A stretch of 64,000 nucleotides of DNA, from positions 26,635,905 to 26,699,904 of the forward strand of contig NC_060901.1 in the NCBI RefSeq assembly GCF_014805685.1, written 5' to 3'. This DNA comes from Silurus meridionalis (taxonomy: Eukaryota > Chordata > Actinopteri > Siluriformes > Siluridae). Under the pieces are notes generated by a model. It was not told the DNA's origin. It made no database searches and saw nothing but the letters and a program-made list of their open reading frames with translations. Position 1 is the stretch's first letter. The number at the start of each line of letters is the position of its first letter. The translations under genes were made by a program, and so were the position numbers. Positions 23,489 through 36,218 of the stretch are shown here, piece by piece.

Positions 23489-25495
23489 TTTCCTGAGCTC
23501 ACACACTGAGAAATAGAGATCAGTTTTGTTTCTCTGAAATGACGAGTTGTTTCCTGGTTCTGTGTATTTGTTGAAGAGAGAAGTAGGAGAACCAGAAACA
23601 CAGGTAGGTTATGAAAACTCAACTGTAAACCATTTCACCTCATTTAACTTCATAAATATAACCCATGTAGCTACAATAACTGGGATTCATTTCCAGATAT
23701 ACAGAGTTTTAACGTTTTGGGTTTTGTTCCATCTGACACCTCAAACACAACCTTCAGCCTCATTGAAAGTTAACAATTGTTACAATTATACAAATTATAC
23801 ATCTTTATAAAAAATCCTGAAAATATCTGGAAAAGTAAAGTTACAGCTTTTTTTTCTGACTGTTACAAAGCACTTAAACTGGAGACTCCTTCAATAAACC
23901 ATATCAGTGACTGAACACTTTTTATAATCTGTTTCTGTGGACCATCCAAAGTCCCTGTGAATGAGCTGTTACTATAGAAACGATAAGGTATATTAGTGAA
24001 AGCATTAATATAAACCTGCACTACAGTCAGAGCTGCTGTTACAGAAAATTCATTAACAGTGACAACAGTGAAAGTGTGTATGTACTGATTACTGAAAGAG
24101 AAACGACTCAGATTTAAAGAGAATGACGTGAACAGACAAAAACAATGTTTTTAAATTTCAAGGTCCAGTGTCATGTGACACTGTAGATATTTGGACATAA
24201 ATGTGTTTGTTTTGACTGATTATGATGATCGTTTTATGTATTATTGTGAAGTGCTTTGTATTAGGTATTTATAATAAACATGCATTACCATCAGTGGACA
24301 GTAGAGGGAGGCCGTGTAATGTTTAGTGATTTTAGAGCTTTATCGTGAAAGCAGAACACATTTTTCTGTCCCCTCAATCTTGTGTTTTAGACAAAATTGC
24401 ACTTTGCTGCTGCCATATGACAAGAAAGATGTAAGAGTGAGCAGGAGATGCAGCTTGGACTTCAATCTTCAGTCACCAGATCCTTCAATAGATCCAGATA
24501 CAGTGTACACATGTTATAAATGATTACATTTTAAATGTAATAGTGCATTTACAGCCGTATACAACTGTTTTGGTAAAATATGAAAAGCCTGATCAATGTG
24601 ACCTATGGATTATATATTACTACTTCATTAGTGTTTTATTGGAGACTGGAAAACATCTGAGGTGTAAAATCAATAATATGAAGGAGTACAAACGTCTTAA
24701 TCAACTGCACCGAACATAACAAACTTCCATGCTGCTGTTATTAGCTGCTGCATGGTGTAACCATAAAAACAGTCCGTGTTGCAGCACACCCTGGGCCTGG
24801 TGGAGCTATAAGGAGAAAGAAAGACCACCAGGAATTGCTGGACTGGGAACCACCAGTATTTGATCCACCACCACTCCAATGCATAATTTCATTCAGGGAT
24901 GTGGGCTGGTGGTACCGGACCCACTCTGATGCTTTAGTTAGTGCCATGAATCGCTCCACAAGCTCGATGGATTGTGCTGCATATGGGCTGAACACAACAT
25001 AGCAGCCTTAACCAATCATCTACTGTGTGTTCTACTGGATTTAAAATATTGTTCAATGTTTTACAATCAAATTTCCGGATGAAGAAACAAGTTCAGATTT
25101 GATACAGTGAATGTTTATTTTACATCTTAAATCCCATTTATTCTGAAGTTTCCATTTCATTTATATATAATGTGACATTATCAGGTTTAAAATATTGATC
25201 TGTTCTGTTTATTTAGTTTATTAGTTATTTAATGACAGCGTTATTAATATTAAACAAACAGATACAACTTTACAATGCAGAGGTCATGAGATGTCTTTTG
25301 ATCATTTCCTTTTAATTTGTTTCTTGTCTGACAGTTAATTTCTAATATTTCATTTGTAATTATAATAAAATTAATAATCTGTTTGAATTAATAACATTTA
25401 AATGTTTTTGTGCAGCTGGATTGTGTGCTAGTAAGACAGATGTTTTATCAACAATGTGGAAACGTGCAGGAATTTTACCTCAAACACTACACACT
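23489..25495. other. Spacer between genes B and C
   Basis: No intact gene was recognised. The promoter side of gene B (23489-23560) has a degraded version of the ISRE seen at gene C. 24441-24503 is a finTRIM exon-1 relic, listed separately. The rest shows no recognisable feature. Confidence 0.5.
24441..24503 (-). pseudogene. Degraded finTRIM exon-1 relic
   Basis: The first half (AGCAGGAGATGCAGCTTGGA...) matches gene B around 23215-23245. The second half (AGTCACCAGATCCTTCAATA...) matches 23409-23440. About 165 bp between these two matches is missing. It is a short, old piece of a further duplicated TRIM gene, in the same orientation as genes A-C. Confidence 0.6.
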
Positions 25496-26072
25496 TTATT
25501 CTGGATCACACAATCTCACAGTAGATTTATCAAATGAAAAGTAGGGAAGTCCAAATCCAGCATATAGAGGCTGAGTGAATGTGGTTTGGACTTTGTGGAG
25601 GAGCTTCATGGTGTCAGAGACGCTGTAGAAGGACAGAGTTCCTGCACTGTGATCCACATACACTCCTATTCTGGATGGTGATGGAACTCTGAGATCAGTC
25701 TCAATGTTGTTGTGAAAGAAACAGAGAGAAGAAGAAGAACACCGCAGACTCCAGGACTGATTGTTGCGTCCAAACCTACACTCATCACCCCGTCCTTTCC
25801 TTCTGATGTCTTTATATGAGACTGAAATGTTCACACCCACACCGCTCCACTCCACCTCCCAGTAACAGCGTCCACACACACTCTCCTCACACAACACCTG
25901 GGGCCAGGAGTGAAATCTCTCTGGATGATCAGAGTTCTGCTGCTTTCTCTCACTGTCTATCACTGCTCTGTTCTTCTCAGACAGAATGAGGTTACGATGT
26001 GCCGTGTTGGGATCCAGAGTCAGATAACAGAAATCTAAAATAAAAGAGAAAAACAAACAGAACAATGAGAAC

Positions 26073-26128
<56 letters not shown>

Positions 26129-27088
26129 ACGCACATTTCAGAAACTCATCTCTGCTCTGTGGCTCTGAGAGAAAAGACTGAACTGTGGAGACAGAAATAA
26201 AATTATCAGATGATAAAACACATAAAATCTGATATTTATATCAATCATCAGAAACGTGTGTAGATCAGAAACGTGTGTAGGTCACGTATCAGACTTCAGA
26301 CTTGAAGCACCAGAGGGCAGAGTTTCTCAGCTCAAACACAAACTCCTTCACATCAGCAGTTCATCATCAAGACTGGAATCAGGTGAGTGTTAAAAACTCT
26401 AAACTGTGCAGAACTTTGATGCTCAGGAATGAAGACTGACCCCTCGACATCACTCTGTCACAGAGCGAGTAAAGACCTCCATCATTGTGTTTCTCCAGCA
26501 GGAACAGCTCCTCTTACCTTGTGCAGGAATTTTGTTGAATTCCTCCTCACAGAATTCCTCAAGTTTCTTCTTCAGATATGAGAAATATTTCCTCATTCCA
26601 TCTGATAAGTGATGTTGATGGACAGTGATGCTGGATGTGTGAAAATCTGGTCTTTTTCCTGGAGGAGACCGACATCCAGCAGAGACACAGAGAGACTGGA
26701 AACTCTACAGAAAGAGAGGAACGAATGATCTCAGAGTAAAGACACACTTGTGATGTCAGACAGGGACATTTATTGTTCCCTTAATGAGAGGTGTTTTAGA
26801 GAGTGTGTGAGGAACAGCTGGTTCTGTAGATCAGACAGTGTATGTTACCTGGAGGAAATAAACGTGATCGTGTGTGTGTGAAAGCTGCTCCAGCTCAGTG
26901 ACTCTCCTCTGAAGATCAGTGATCTCCTGCTCCAGTTGCTCCAGGAGTCGTTCAGCTCGACTCAGTTCAGCCTCCTCCTGAGCTCTGATCATCTCCTTCA
27001 CCTCCGAGCGCATTTTCTCCATGGAGCTGATCATCTCAGTAAAGATCTTCTCACTGTGTTCCACTGCTGTCTGTGCACTGAGCTGTTA

Positions 27089-27122
<34 letters not shown>

Positions 27123-28138
27123 CTATCATTCCCTCTGTCACTGGGACTATAAATGACTCCATGTTGTCCATGTTGTGTGTGTTTCTAGGAGCAGCTCCGT
27201 CTCTGCTCACTGCTCACCTTTATAGTGTTCACAGCCTGTTTCAGCTCCTGCACCTTCTTCTGCTTCTCCTGGATTCTCTGCTGGGATTTCATCTGCTGCT
27301 TCTTTAACTCTCTCTGAGGAGAAATCATTACTATTAAAGTTCACTCAGGTTTTCTCTCATGTGGACGAGTTTCAGGTGTAAAATGGACGTTGGCTGATTA
27401 ACTTCACTCCTCTGATCTGATTATGAAGAACACTGAGTAAAAATAAATTTACTTCACATGAGACCAGAAAATATGAAGTTAAATGCTGTAACTGACCAAA
27501 ACTTAATGAGAAATATCATTAGGACGAGTTCTCACCTGTTTCTCAGCTCTTCCTGCTGTAACTGATACAGCGTCATGGCCTTTATGTTTATCCAACATGC
27601 ACAAAGAGCAAATGGATATTTGATCAGTTCTGCAGTAGATCTTCAGCACTTCATCATGTTCAGAGCAGATCTTCTCTTGTAGCTTTGCTGAGGCTTCAGT
27701 TAATGTGTGTTTTTTCAAAGCAGGAACTTCTAGATGAGGTTTCAGATGAATTTCACAAAAAGAAGCCACACACACCAGACAGGACTTGACGGCTTTGTGT
27801 TTTCTCACAGTGCAGAAATCACACTCCACATCTCCAGGTCCGGCGTAACAGCGATCAGGAGAAGCAGCTTGTACTTCAGTCTTCTTCTTCAGTTTCTCCA
27901 CCACTTCAGCCAGCATGTTGTTTCTGCGTAGAACAGGCCTTGGAGTAAAAGTGTCTCTGCACTGAGGACAGCTGTAGACACCCTTCTGATCCTCCTGATC
28001 CCAGCAGCCATTAATACACACCTTACAGAAACTGTGACCACACGGGACAGTCACCGGATCCTTCAGGAGATCCAGACACACTGGACAGATGAACTGATCC
28101 ACTGAAAGCTGATCGACTGAAATACTGGCCTCCGACAT
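25496..28138 (-). CDS. finTRIM-type E3 ubiquitin ligase, gene C (intact, 568 aa)
   Basis: Six exons join in frame: 27536-28138, 27218-27313, 26849-27082, 26518-26704, 26135-26182 and 25496-26034, total 1707 nt with stop. The domain order matches gene A: RING (CPVC...CPQC), two B-box-like zinc modules, coiled coil (exons 2-3), linker exons 4-5, PRY-SPRY in exon 6 with GRCYWEVEW. Exon 1 is 9 nt longer than in A, B and F because of a repeated SVDQLSVDQ before the RING, a feature shared with gene E. An upstream in-frame ATG at 28171 exists, but the MSEAS start at 28138 matches the paralogues. A perfect ISRE lies 43-54 bp upstream. Exons 2-6 and even introns are very close to gene A. Confidence 0.9.
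26075..26128. repeat. (TG)n microsatellite between exons 5 and 6 of gene C
   Basis: It is the same position as 14868-14908 in gene A. Confidence 0.95.
27091..27120. repeat. (CA)n microsatellite at exon 3 acceptor of gene C
   Basis: It is in the conserved position next to exon 3, shorter than in A and B. Confidence 0.95.
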
Positions 28139-28180
28139 TTTCCTCACCCACACTGAGAGAGAAAACAGCACACAGAGTTC

Positions 28181-28192
28181 AGTTTCGTTTTC
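28181..28192 (-). promoter_or_regulatory. ISRE upstream of finTRIM gene C
   Basis: AGTTTCGTTTTC on the + strand (GAAAACGAAACT on the gene strand) is an exact match to the interferon-stimulated response element consensus AGTTTCNNTTTC. It lies 43-54 bp upstream of the start codon. STAT1/STAT2/IRF9 or IRF factors would bind it. At gene B the same site has a substitution and a deletion. Confidence 0.7.
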
Positions 28193-28209
28193 TCTGAAAT
28201 CAGAAGGCG

Positions 28210-28409
28210 CTCTTTTTTTTTTATTTATTTTTTTTTTTTAAACAGAGAACCGGAAGGGGAGGGAGGGGGGAACAACACATTAGATCCAGATGCTGCTGTG
28301 ATACAGTTCACCAGAAGGGGGAGCAAAAGATTTAAAGATCTTTCACACGCTTTACACAGGATATAACAAATATAACTAACATATATCTTATATTATATTT
28401 AATAATAAC

Positions 28410-28445
<36 letters not shown>

Positions 28446-28452
28446 TATAATA

Positions 28453-28487
<35 letters not shown>

Positions 28488-28490
28488 AGT
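28210..28490. repeat. Poly-T tract and (AAT)n microsatellite
   Basis: 28214-28240 is T-rich with runs of eight or more. 28395-28486 is mainly AAT trinucleotides with interruptions. No coding content. Confidence 0.9.
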
Positions 28491-28493
28491 TAC

Positions 28494-28640
28494 AGCACAG
28501 GGCAGACAGTCTTAACCAGAGCGATGTACAATTAATTCATGGAGCTCAGAGGATAATAATTTGGGTTACTGATTAAAAGGTCTGGGGGTCAAACCCCAGT
28601 ATCACCAAGCCACCACTGGGGGGCCATTGAGCAAGTCCCT
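28494..28640 (+). repeat. SINE-like dispersed repeat (partial)
   Basis: The core GGTTACTGATTAAAAGGTCT...CCACTGGGGGGCCATTGAGCAAG is shared with 51820-52030 in intron 1 of gene F, where the copy is longer. This family is common in fish intergenic DNA. The exact class was not determined. Confidence 0.55.
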
Positions 28641-28645
28641 TTATA

Positions 28646-29265
28646 AATATCTCAAAATGATAAACGCAACAATTGGTTTTGCCCCCATTTTTCATGAGCT
28701 GAACTTAAAGATCTAAGACTTGTACACAAAAGGCCTATTTCTGTCAAATATTGTTCACAAATCTGTCTAAATCTGTGTTAGTGATCACTTCTCCTTTGCT
28801 CCAATCATCTACCTCACAGGTGTGGCAGATCAAGATGCTGATTAGACTGCATGATTACTGCACAGATGTGCCTCAGGCTGGTCACAATAGAAGGCCACTC
28901 TTAAATGTGCAGTTTTGCTGTGTTGGGGGTTTGAAAAACAGTAAGTATCTGGTGTGACCACCATTTCCTTACGCATTTGACCCTGTACAGTGAAAACGTC
29001 TGTAATGAAAGAACACCTCAAAGTGCAAGATAGCATCGAATGTGAGAATTTGCCCTCTCAAGTCAGTTACGGCGACGAACTGCAGTCAGGTTTGAGACCC
29101 AGATGAGGACGACGAGCATGTGGATGAGCTTCCCTGAGACGCTTTCTGACAGTTTTGTGCACATAGAAAAAGTCTTAGATCTTTGAGTTCAGCTCATGAC
29201 AAATGGGGCCAAAAAAAAAAAAACTATTTTTAAAAAAGTTTTTAAAAAAACTTTTATAATTTTGT
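28646..29265. mobile_element. Non-autonomous DNA transposon (MITE-like) with long terminal inverted repeats
   Basis: The left arm (about 28677-28725) contains CCCATTTTTCATGAGCTGAA then AGATCTAAGACTT. The right arm (29168-29213) in reverse complement contains CCCATTTGTCATGAGCTGAA and the same AGATCTAAGACTT. The outermost parts are A/T-rich and more diverged. There is no ORF of note between the arms. The superfamily is uncertain. Confidence 0.65.
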
Positions 29266-29640
29266 TCAGTGTGTATAGTCCCTAATAAAAACAAATAATC
29301 AATAATTAATAATATTAGCAATAACAGCAAGAATAATAACAAAAATAAACAATAAATAATCAAAAAGAACAAGAAACATCAATCATTTAAAAGATAATAG
29401 CAACAACAAAAACAACAGTAATAATAATAATAATGATGAATAATAATGATGATAAAAATAAGAAAATACACAATAAATAAAATTAATAATAGATACATTT
29501 CTACTACTACAAATAATAATAATAATAATAATAATAAGCAATAAATAACCATTAATAAATCATTAATTAATAAATAATAATAATAAATAATAGCAATAAT
29601 AATAAACAATACAATAAATCACAATAAAACAGTTACAAAT
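29266..29640. repeat. AT-rich AAT/ATAA low-complexity region
   Basis: The stretch consists of degenerate AAT, ATAA and CAATAA repeats with almost no other sequence. Long ORFs read here on the - strand are repeats of Tyr/Ile/Leu and are artefacts. Confidence 0.9.
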
Positions 29641-29851
29641 AAGAAGATAAAATGATAGAAAGACAGAATTCTAGCCCCGCCCATGCTGACGGATGGAGAG
29701 CAGACTTTGGCCCAGCCTGCCCTGAGGGGGCGGAGCTTCTCTGCTCGGTTGTTCCCGTTGTTAGGGAAGAGTCCAGTCGTTAAGGAAAAGTCTTTCTTTG
29801 TCTCCGTGTCGGTTTTTTCTTTTCTTCTTCTCATTATTATCGAAGTGAATA

Positions 29852-29869
29852 ATGCGGGCTGAGACATGA
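29852..29869 (+). promoter_or_regulatory. Five-codon upstream ORF overlapping the ARHGAP18 start
   Basis: ATG CGG GCT GAG ACA TGA runs from 29852. Its stop TGA (29867-29869) overlaps the main start codon (29866-29868) in an ATGA arrangement. Such overlaps can allow termination-reinitiation or damp translation. Confidence 0.5.
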
Positions 29870-32502
29870 ATCGGAACCAGGAGGCCCGGGGAGTGGTTCT
29901 GACCGGTTACATCAGTAACAGCCAGGCTTTTTCTCCTCCCTGTGCGGCTGATCCTCCTGCTCCGAGCGCCGGGGACGCGCCTGAAGCCGCGGGAGCGAGG
30001 TGAGCGCCCCTGGAATAAACCTTATTTATGGGAGGACAAGAGGGAGGACAAAGTCCGACTCATCTGCATGCACGTTCTCTATATGGAGAGTTCTGGTTTG
30101 GGGGATTATTTATGAAGTCTAAATGCGAAGTGATGGAAAAAAAAAGAGTAAACAATAGCAAACAATAGAGCGCCTTTATTTGTAATGGTTTTAATGGTTG
30201 TAGCGGGAATTGTACTGGTTTTAATATCAAAGGTTTGATTGGTTACTTTCTTGCCTTCTATTGGTATTAATTGAATCTAGTTGAATTTCTGAATATGAGT
30301 TCAGATTCTAGTAAATATCTATTATGTTTGGGGGTTTTTTGGCTGATGGACATCATTAGAAATCAATCGGGTTTTGTTGTGTTTCTACTGGAAACCATTA
30401 CAATTTCTATGATGATTCGGTTTGAGTTGGGGGATTTGTGAACCATTTGTTGTGGAAATGTGCACTTACACTGCTGTAAAAGTATGAGGAGGCCACGCAT
30501 TATATAAAAAACTTCTATTGTTATGTTTATTATGTTTCAGTAATTATCATATAGTTCTGATCACAAGGTTACAGTGTTTGTTTTGTCGCTAGCACTGGTA
30601 AAAAATGAGGAGAAAACAAGAAAGAAAGAAAAAATGATAATGCATGGCCTCTCAAGATTTGTATACTTTTCAGAGAAGATCCAGAGAATACCATGAGATC
30701 CGAATCCTTCCCCTTCAGATTCTAACCTGGGCTTTGTAGCGTGACTAGTGTACATACAACGAATTTCCAAAAAGTATTGGTACCCCCGACTGTGTGGTTC
30801 TCCTTGCATTGATTAGGACGTCTCTGGATGTGCTAGCATGAAATTTTCCCCTCACTTCAACTACTGTTGGAGCAACGTCCCTGTAGGCAAAGCCAATCTC
30901 ATGAAGATCTGCTTTCCATGGGTTGGAGGATGTTAAAGATCTCTTTCTATAGAGCTCCAACCCTATCACAAGATCGCCACAAAATCTAGTGGAACATCTC
31001 GAAAAAAACTCTTTCATTTGAACGCATCTGTAGGTCAGACATAAACCTCGGACTGTCACAAAGCTCTGACACTGGAGACTCCTTCCATCATCACCACTAT
31101 TGCCATAGAAACCCAAATGCATCAGAACGAGTGCAGAGTACAAATGAGGTAGTCTATAATCAATAATGCTGCTCTGGAAAAAACAATCTAAACCCTCTGA
31201 CCAATCAGAATCCAGGACTCGGGTGAAAATGGGCGTAAAGGGAATTTCTCACATGGAGATGTCAAAAATGTGGTCACTTTGACACGTTACGGATGAGAGC
31301 ATCTCGTTTGGTGTAGCGTCTCCGAAAGTCTGTCCTAACTGGAAAGAAGGGTGGGTTGGAAACGTTTTTTTTTTCCACCTCATGACTCTTTTTAGATTTA
31401 TCCAGATTTGTGTAGACGTTGCTTTAGAGCCCGTCATGGTGGCCTTAATTCTAGCAACGCTGATGGTTTGCACTCAGAGATATTTATACACACCCCGTCG
31501 TTGTTCCCTCAGCGGCGGGACACAATGCAGCCTTTCTCCCGTCAGACAGCGGGACGAAACCCTAGCGCGGATTCCCAGCGGCCTTTTGAAATCAGACTCT
31601 CGTGTCATTGTGCGCCTCGAGCCGTACAGACGCAGCTGTCTGAGCGTGACGTCGTCCAGGGGGTGTGGTGCTCCCACCCTGAAGTCCACCTGAGGTCCTG
31701 TGTGTGGTTGGAGGGTTCCCAGGTGTCCTTTCAGCTTGTATTTTAGATGCTATCTGAAGATCTTCATCTCTGGCTGACTTCCATCATTCTCCCAAGGGTT
31801 TGGTCCCAGCTGGGAGTGCTCTAATAGAACATTAAATGGAAAACGCTTCATGTAGCACACACATGCTCTTCATGCTGTTTAGTCTAGACTGAAACAGTCG
31901 CCTCTGTACTGTGTGTGTGAGTGTGTTTCACGTTGTTGCTTAGTAACATCGCACACTTCATGTGTTGAGTCTGTTTCATTATTTCTCAACATTAGCATCG
32001 TGTCATGAAGGTCACACGCATTCCGACTGGTCAGAAGGTGTGGACTCGTGTGAACCGCAGTGGTCATGTGACATGGTTGTTGGGAATAAATGGTGACCAC
32101 TGATAGGTTGAGAGGAATAAATGTTGATCAGTGATTAGCTGTTGGGAATAAGTCAGGATCAGTGATTGGTTGTTAAAAATAAATGTTGATCAGTGATTGG
32201 TTGTGATTAATAAACAATGATCTGTGATTGGTTGTTGGAAATATGTGAGGATCACTGATTGGTGGTGAGGAATGAAGTAGCCAGTGGCTCACCATCCTGC
32301 AGGGTCCCTTCTGGGAGTAGCCGGTCTGAGTGCCAAGACTTCTGCACCAGCTCGAGTGTAAGATCTGTGCGAGTGTATCAGAGTGTAAATCAGACCACTG
32401 AGCAAATTGTTTTGGATGGAAAAGTGCGATGAGGAAATTCTTTCCGATTTTAAGAGACGCACACTCGGTGCTGAGCGTGCCCAAACATGTAAAACTCCAT
32501 CT

Positions 32503-32559
<57 letters not shown>

Positions 32560-33317
32560 ATTGTTGTGCTGTATGGCTGTTGTGAAACAGCTCTCTCACA
32601 GGACATGCGTTGTGTCTGAGGTTTACAGATGTAGGGAAGAGTGTAACCATTGGTGTGGTGTGGGGAAGGAAACAAGGGTAAGATTCTGCCTCCTCTGCCA
32701 TTCTGCCCCTCTGTCCCTCTGTCCGTGTTCCCCTCTGTCCCGGTGCCCCTCTGCCCCTTCCTCCCTCTGCCCCTCTGTCCCTGTGCCCCTCTGTCCCTTT
32801 GTCTCTGTGCCCCCATGTCCCTGTGCCCCTCTGTCCCTGTGCCCCTCTGTCCCTGTGTCCCTCTGTCCCTTTGTCCCTGTGCCCCTTTGTCCTTCTGCCC
32901 CTTTGTCTCTGTGCCCCTCTGTCCCTCTGTCCATGTGCTTCTCTGTCCCTGTGCCCCTCTGTCCCTCTGTGGCTCTGTGGAGACACTCAGCGTTTTTTAA
33001 CTTCGTCTAAAGACTTGCATGTCTATAAACATTTACAAGACGCTAAGACAGAAAAGGCGTGGCTTCATATTTATTTTATATTGTCAACAATATTTATTTA
33101 TTAAATGGTGATCCGTGATTGGTTGTGAGGTATAAATGGTGATCCGTGATTGGTTGTGAGGTATAAATGGTGATCAGTGATTGGTTGTTTGGGAATAAAT
33201 GGAGATCAATGGCAGTCTTATGGCAGGTACCTTTGAGCCCGGCAACACTTTACAGCCAGTATATTATAGTATACTGACCCTGATGGCCAGCCACTGTTAA
33301 AATTGCACTGTAGGCAC

Positions 33318-33376
<59 letters not shown>

Positions 33377-33437
33377 ACTGTTAAGCATTTCACACAGACA
33401 ACAAGAGACTAGAGAAGAAATATTCCTTGCTCACTTT

Positions 33438-33492
<55 letters not shown>

Positions 33493-33600
33493 GATACCCT
33501 GCAGGTCTACCGTGAAGACAACACAGACTCATTTTACACAGCGAGACTTCGCGAGCACCCTCACTGCTCTCTTCCTGTTTGCGTCTGTTTGCATGTGTGC

Positions 33601-33645
<45 letters not shown>

Positions 33646-35514
33646 CGTGTGTGTGTGTGTGCGCATGTGTATGTGTGTGTGTGGGGGAGAGTATTTTTCC
33701 TAGCTCTGAGACTGCAGGATTAAAGAAGTCAGAACAATGAAGGGGGAAACAATAGGAGCTGGAGCTTTTGCGTCAGATGGAAGCGACTCGCGTGGGTTGT
33801 TGTTGTTGTTGTTGTTGTTTCAGTTCAAGTTTTATTTGTCATATGTACAGATGTCATATGACAGTTTGTACAATGAAATTAGACGCGAAATACAGCAATA
33901 TTAAACATTAAACAGAAGGGTCTGTATGTATAAGTTTATATTATATGAATTATATGATTATTTACATGCCTTCTAAATTCACTGTCCTCTCCATCCTCAC
34001 TGTCCTCATTGTCCTCACTGTCCTCTCCATCCTCACTGTCCTCATTGCCTTAACTCTTCTCTCCATCCTCACTGTCTTCTCAGTCTCACCTTCCTTACTT
34101 CCCTCACTGTGCTCAGGTCTCACTGTCCTCACTAATTTCACTATTCTTGAGGTCCTCACTGTCCTCTCTGTCCTCCTGCAGTCAAAAGCCCACTCATGTG
34201 CAGAAGACGCGAGCGGCATCGGCAGGAACCAGACCGCCGTACCAGCGTTGCAGCTCTCAGGACTCGCTGGACTCGCTGGCCATGGACGACTACTGGAAGG
34301 AGATGGAGATCATCCAGCACAGCGGAGACGCCGAGCCTCATGACGAGGTGCAGCTCAAAGTTGCAGACGGTAAGGGCGCATTCAGGTTTCCCCGCCGACG
34401 TTGCACTAAAATCGAAGAAATGAAAAAGAATTGCTTCACAGACGTTGTTTCTTTTAACATTTAATGTAGTTATAAATGGATAAAAAGTGTCAAAGTTCTC
34501 CTTTTGTGTTTGTATGGACAAATGAACAATTCGGTATTGTTTTCTGTAAAAAAAAATTAAATAATGGAGTCGTAAGAAACAGGAAAAGGCCATAAAGGAG
34601 TCTCACGGGAGAGGAAACGCAAAATACACACTCACTGTGCATCTGTACAGGAAGTGGATGCTGGGGGACTTCCTTAAAGCAGGAAAGGGAAGATGGATCC
34701 GCTATTCTATTCTCAGTTCCAACGATCCTGCTGGGATTTAATGTGATCTAGTCGCGATTGGCCAGGTTTCAATGAGATTAGCGTTGTAATGGTGGTACAG
34801 GTAAAGTACAGTAACACTGGCACTTGACTTGACTCCATTTCTCACGTACACAACGTCAGCGAGGTCAGTTAGAACGGTGGTGGTGGTTGGATTTGACCTT
34901 AAGACTTAAATTCACTCTCCTGAACTATCTAACGGAGGTGGAGGTGGTTTCCAACGGGAAATTTTGTGGAGCTGAAATGGTGGTTACTTCAGGCCTGAAA
35001 TTCCGAAACAGTAGTTTCAAACCCTGTTTATGATAATCAAGGTAATTTTTTGGTTTCCGGTGGCGTTAGAGGGCGAACAGGAAGAGGCGTGGCTGACGGA
35101 GGCGGGATTGGCGACGCTGTTCGACGAGTCGGTGTCGGACGACGACGACGGCAAGGTCCTGCTGTCCACCCTGACGCGTACGCAAGCCGCCGCCGTGCAC
35201 AAACGCCTGGAGACGCTGCGCAAACGCAACAAACCCCACAGCGTCCCAGACGTCAGGGACATCTTCAAACCACACGACGCCAAGGTCAGGGTCAAACAGG
35301 TCATTTAAGGACAATCAAGAATCTACTAGGACCCTTTCTAGTACCTCTGAGTTTCCTTAAACGTCAAGCTGTAGCATGGAACATTCATTCAAATAGCATT
35401 TTTCTTTTAGGATGATGAGTCCATGTCCAGTAAAGGAAGTGAAACCACAAAGAAGGAAGAAGAAGCATCATCTGGTATTGTCATGAGCAGTCATTAATGC
35501 CCATTTTCATGTGC

Positions 35515-35547
<33 letters not shown>

Positions 35548-35917
35548 GATAAACAATCTAGGTTCTACAAAAATAAACATTAGCACAGAGTGATGCTAGC
35601 ACTTTGCTAGTCAAAACAGCTAATGCTAGTCACCCTAGCTAATGCAGAATCCTGTTATGTTTAAACATATAATGGCTGAACAGGATGGGGATTCACGTCC
35701 GTTTTCCGGATCTTCACGCAGGTGTGGGCATGACTGTGGAAAACGGAGAGGGCATGGCCGATACGGAGACAGACATCAACCAGGAGGTGTCGTTCTCTGA
35801 GCAGGCGCTGATCTACAAGGAGGGGTTAAAGGTTACACCACCCATCAACGAGGCCGATGACAGGCTGCCTGTGAGTGAGGCGTATCAAAGATTAACACCT
35901 GAACTGATTTATCGCTG

Positions 35918-35964
<47 letters not shown>

Positions 35965-36030
35965 CAAGCGAGCGAGAGCAAAGTTTACAGAGCTCACACT
36001 CAAACTGTTTGGTCGTCACACGATAAAGGA

Positions 36031-36092
<62 letters not shown>

Positions 36093-36166
36093 CTTTGCCC
36101 TTGCAGAATGTGGTTATTAAATAAACACGTTATTAGTGTGTTGTTTAAACATGGGAGTAGTTCTGT

Positions 36167-36218
<52 letters not shown>

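Noticed and set aside
32289..33104. Long open frames on both strands (up to about 178 codons) in ARHGAP18 intron 1
   Set aside because: They are read through a 15-bp minisatellite and (CA)n repeats in every frame, with no domain, start context or splice support.
33442..33723. Cysteine-valine repeat ORFs at CA/TG microsatellites here and at 35924, 46903 and 58744
   Set aside because: Dinucleotide repeats read as Cys-Val or Thr-His. No gene evidence.
32690..34178. Regularly spaced direct repeats that could suggest a CRISPR-like array
   Set aside because: The repeats are contiguous with no unique spacers, the host is a vertebrate, and there are no cas genes. They are minisatellites.
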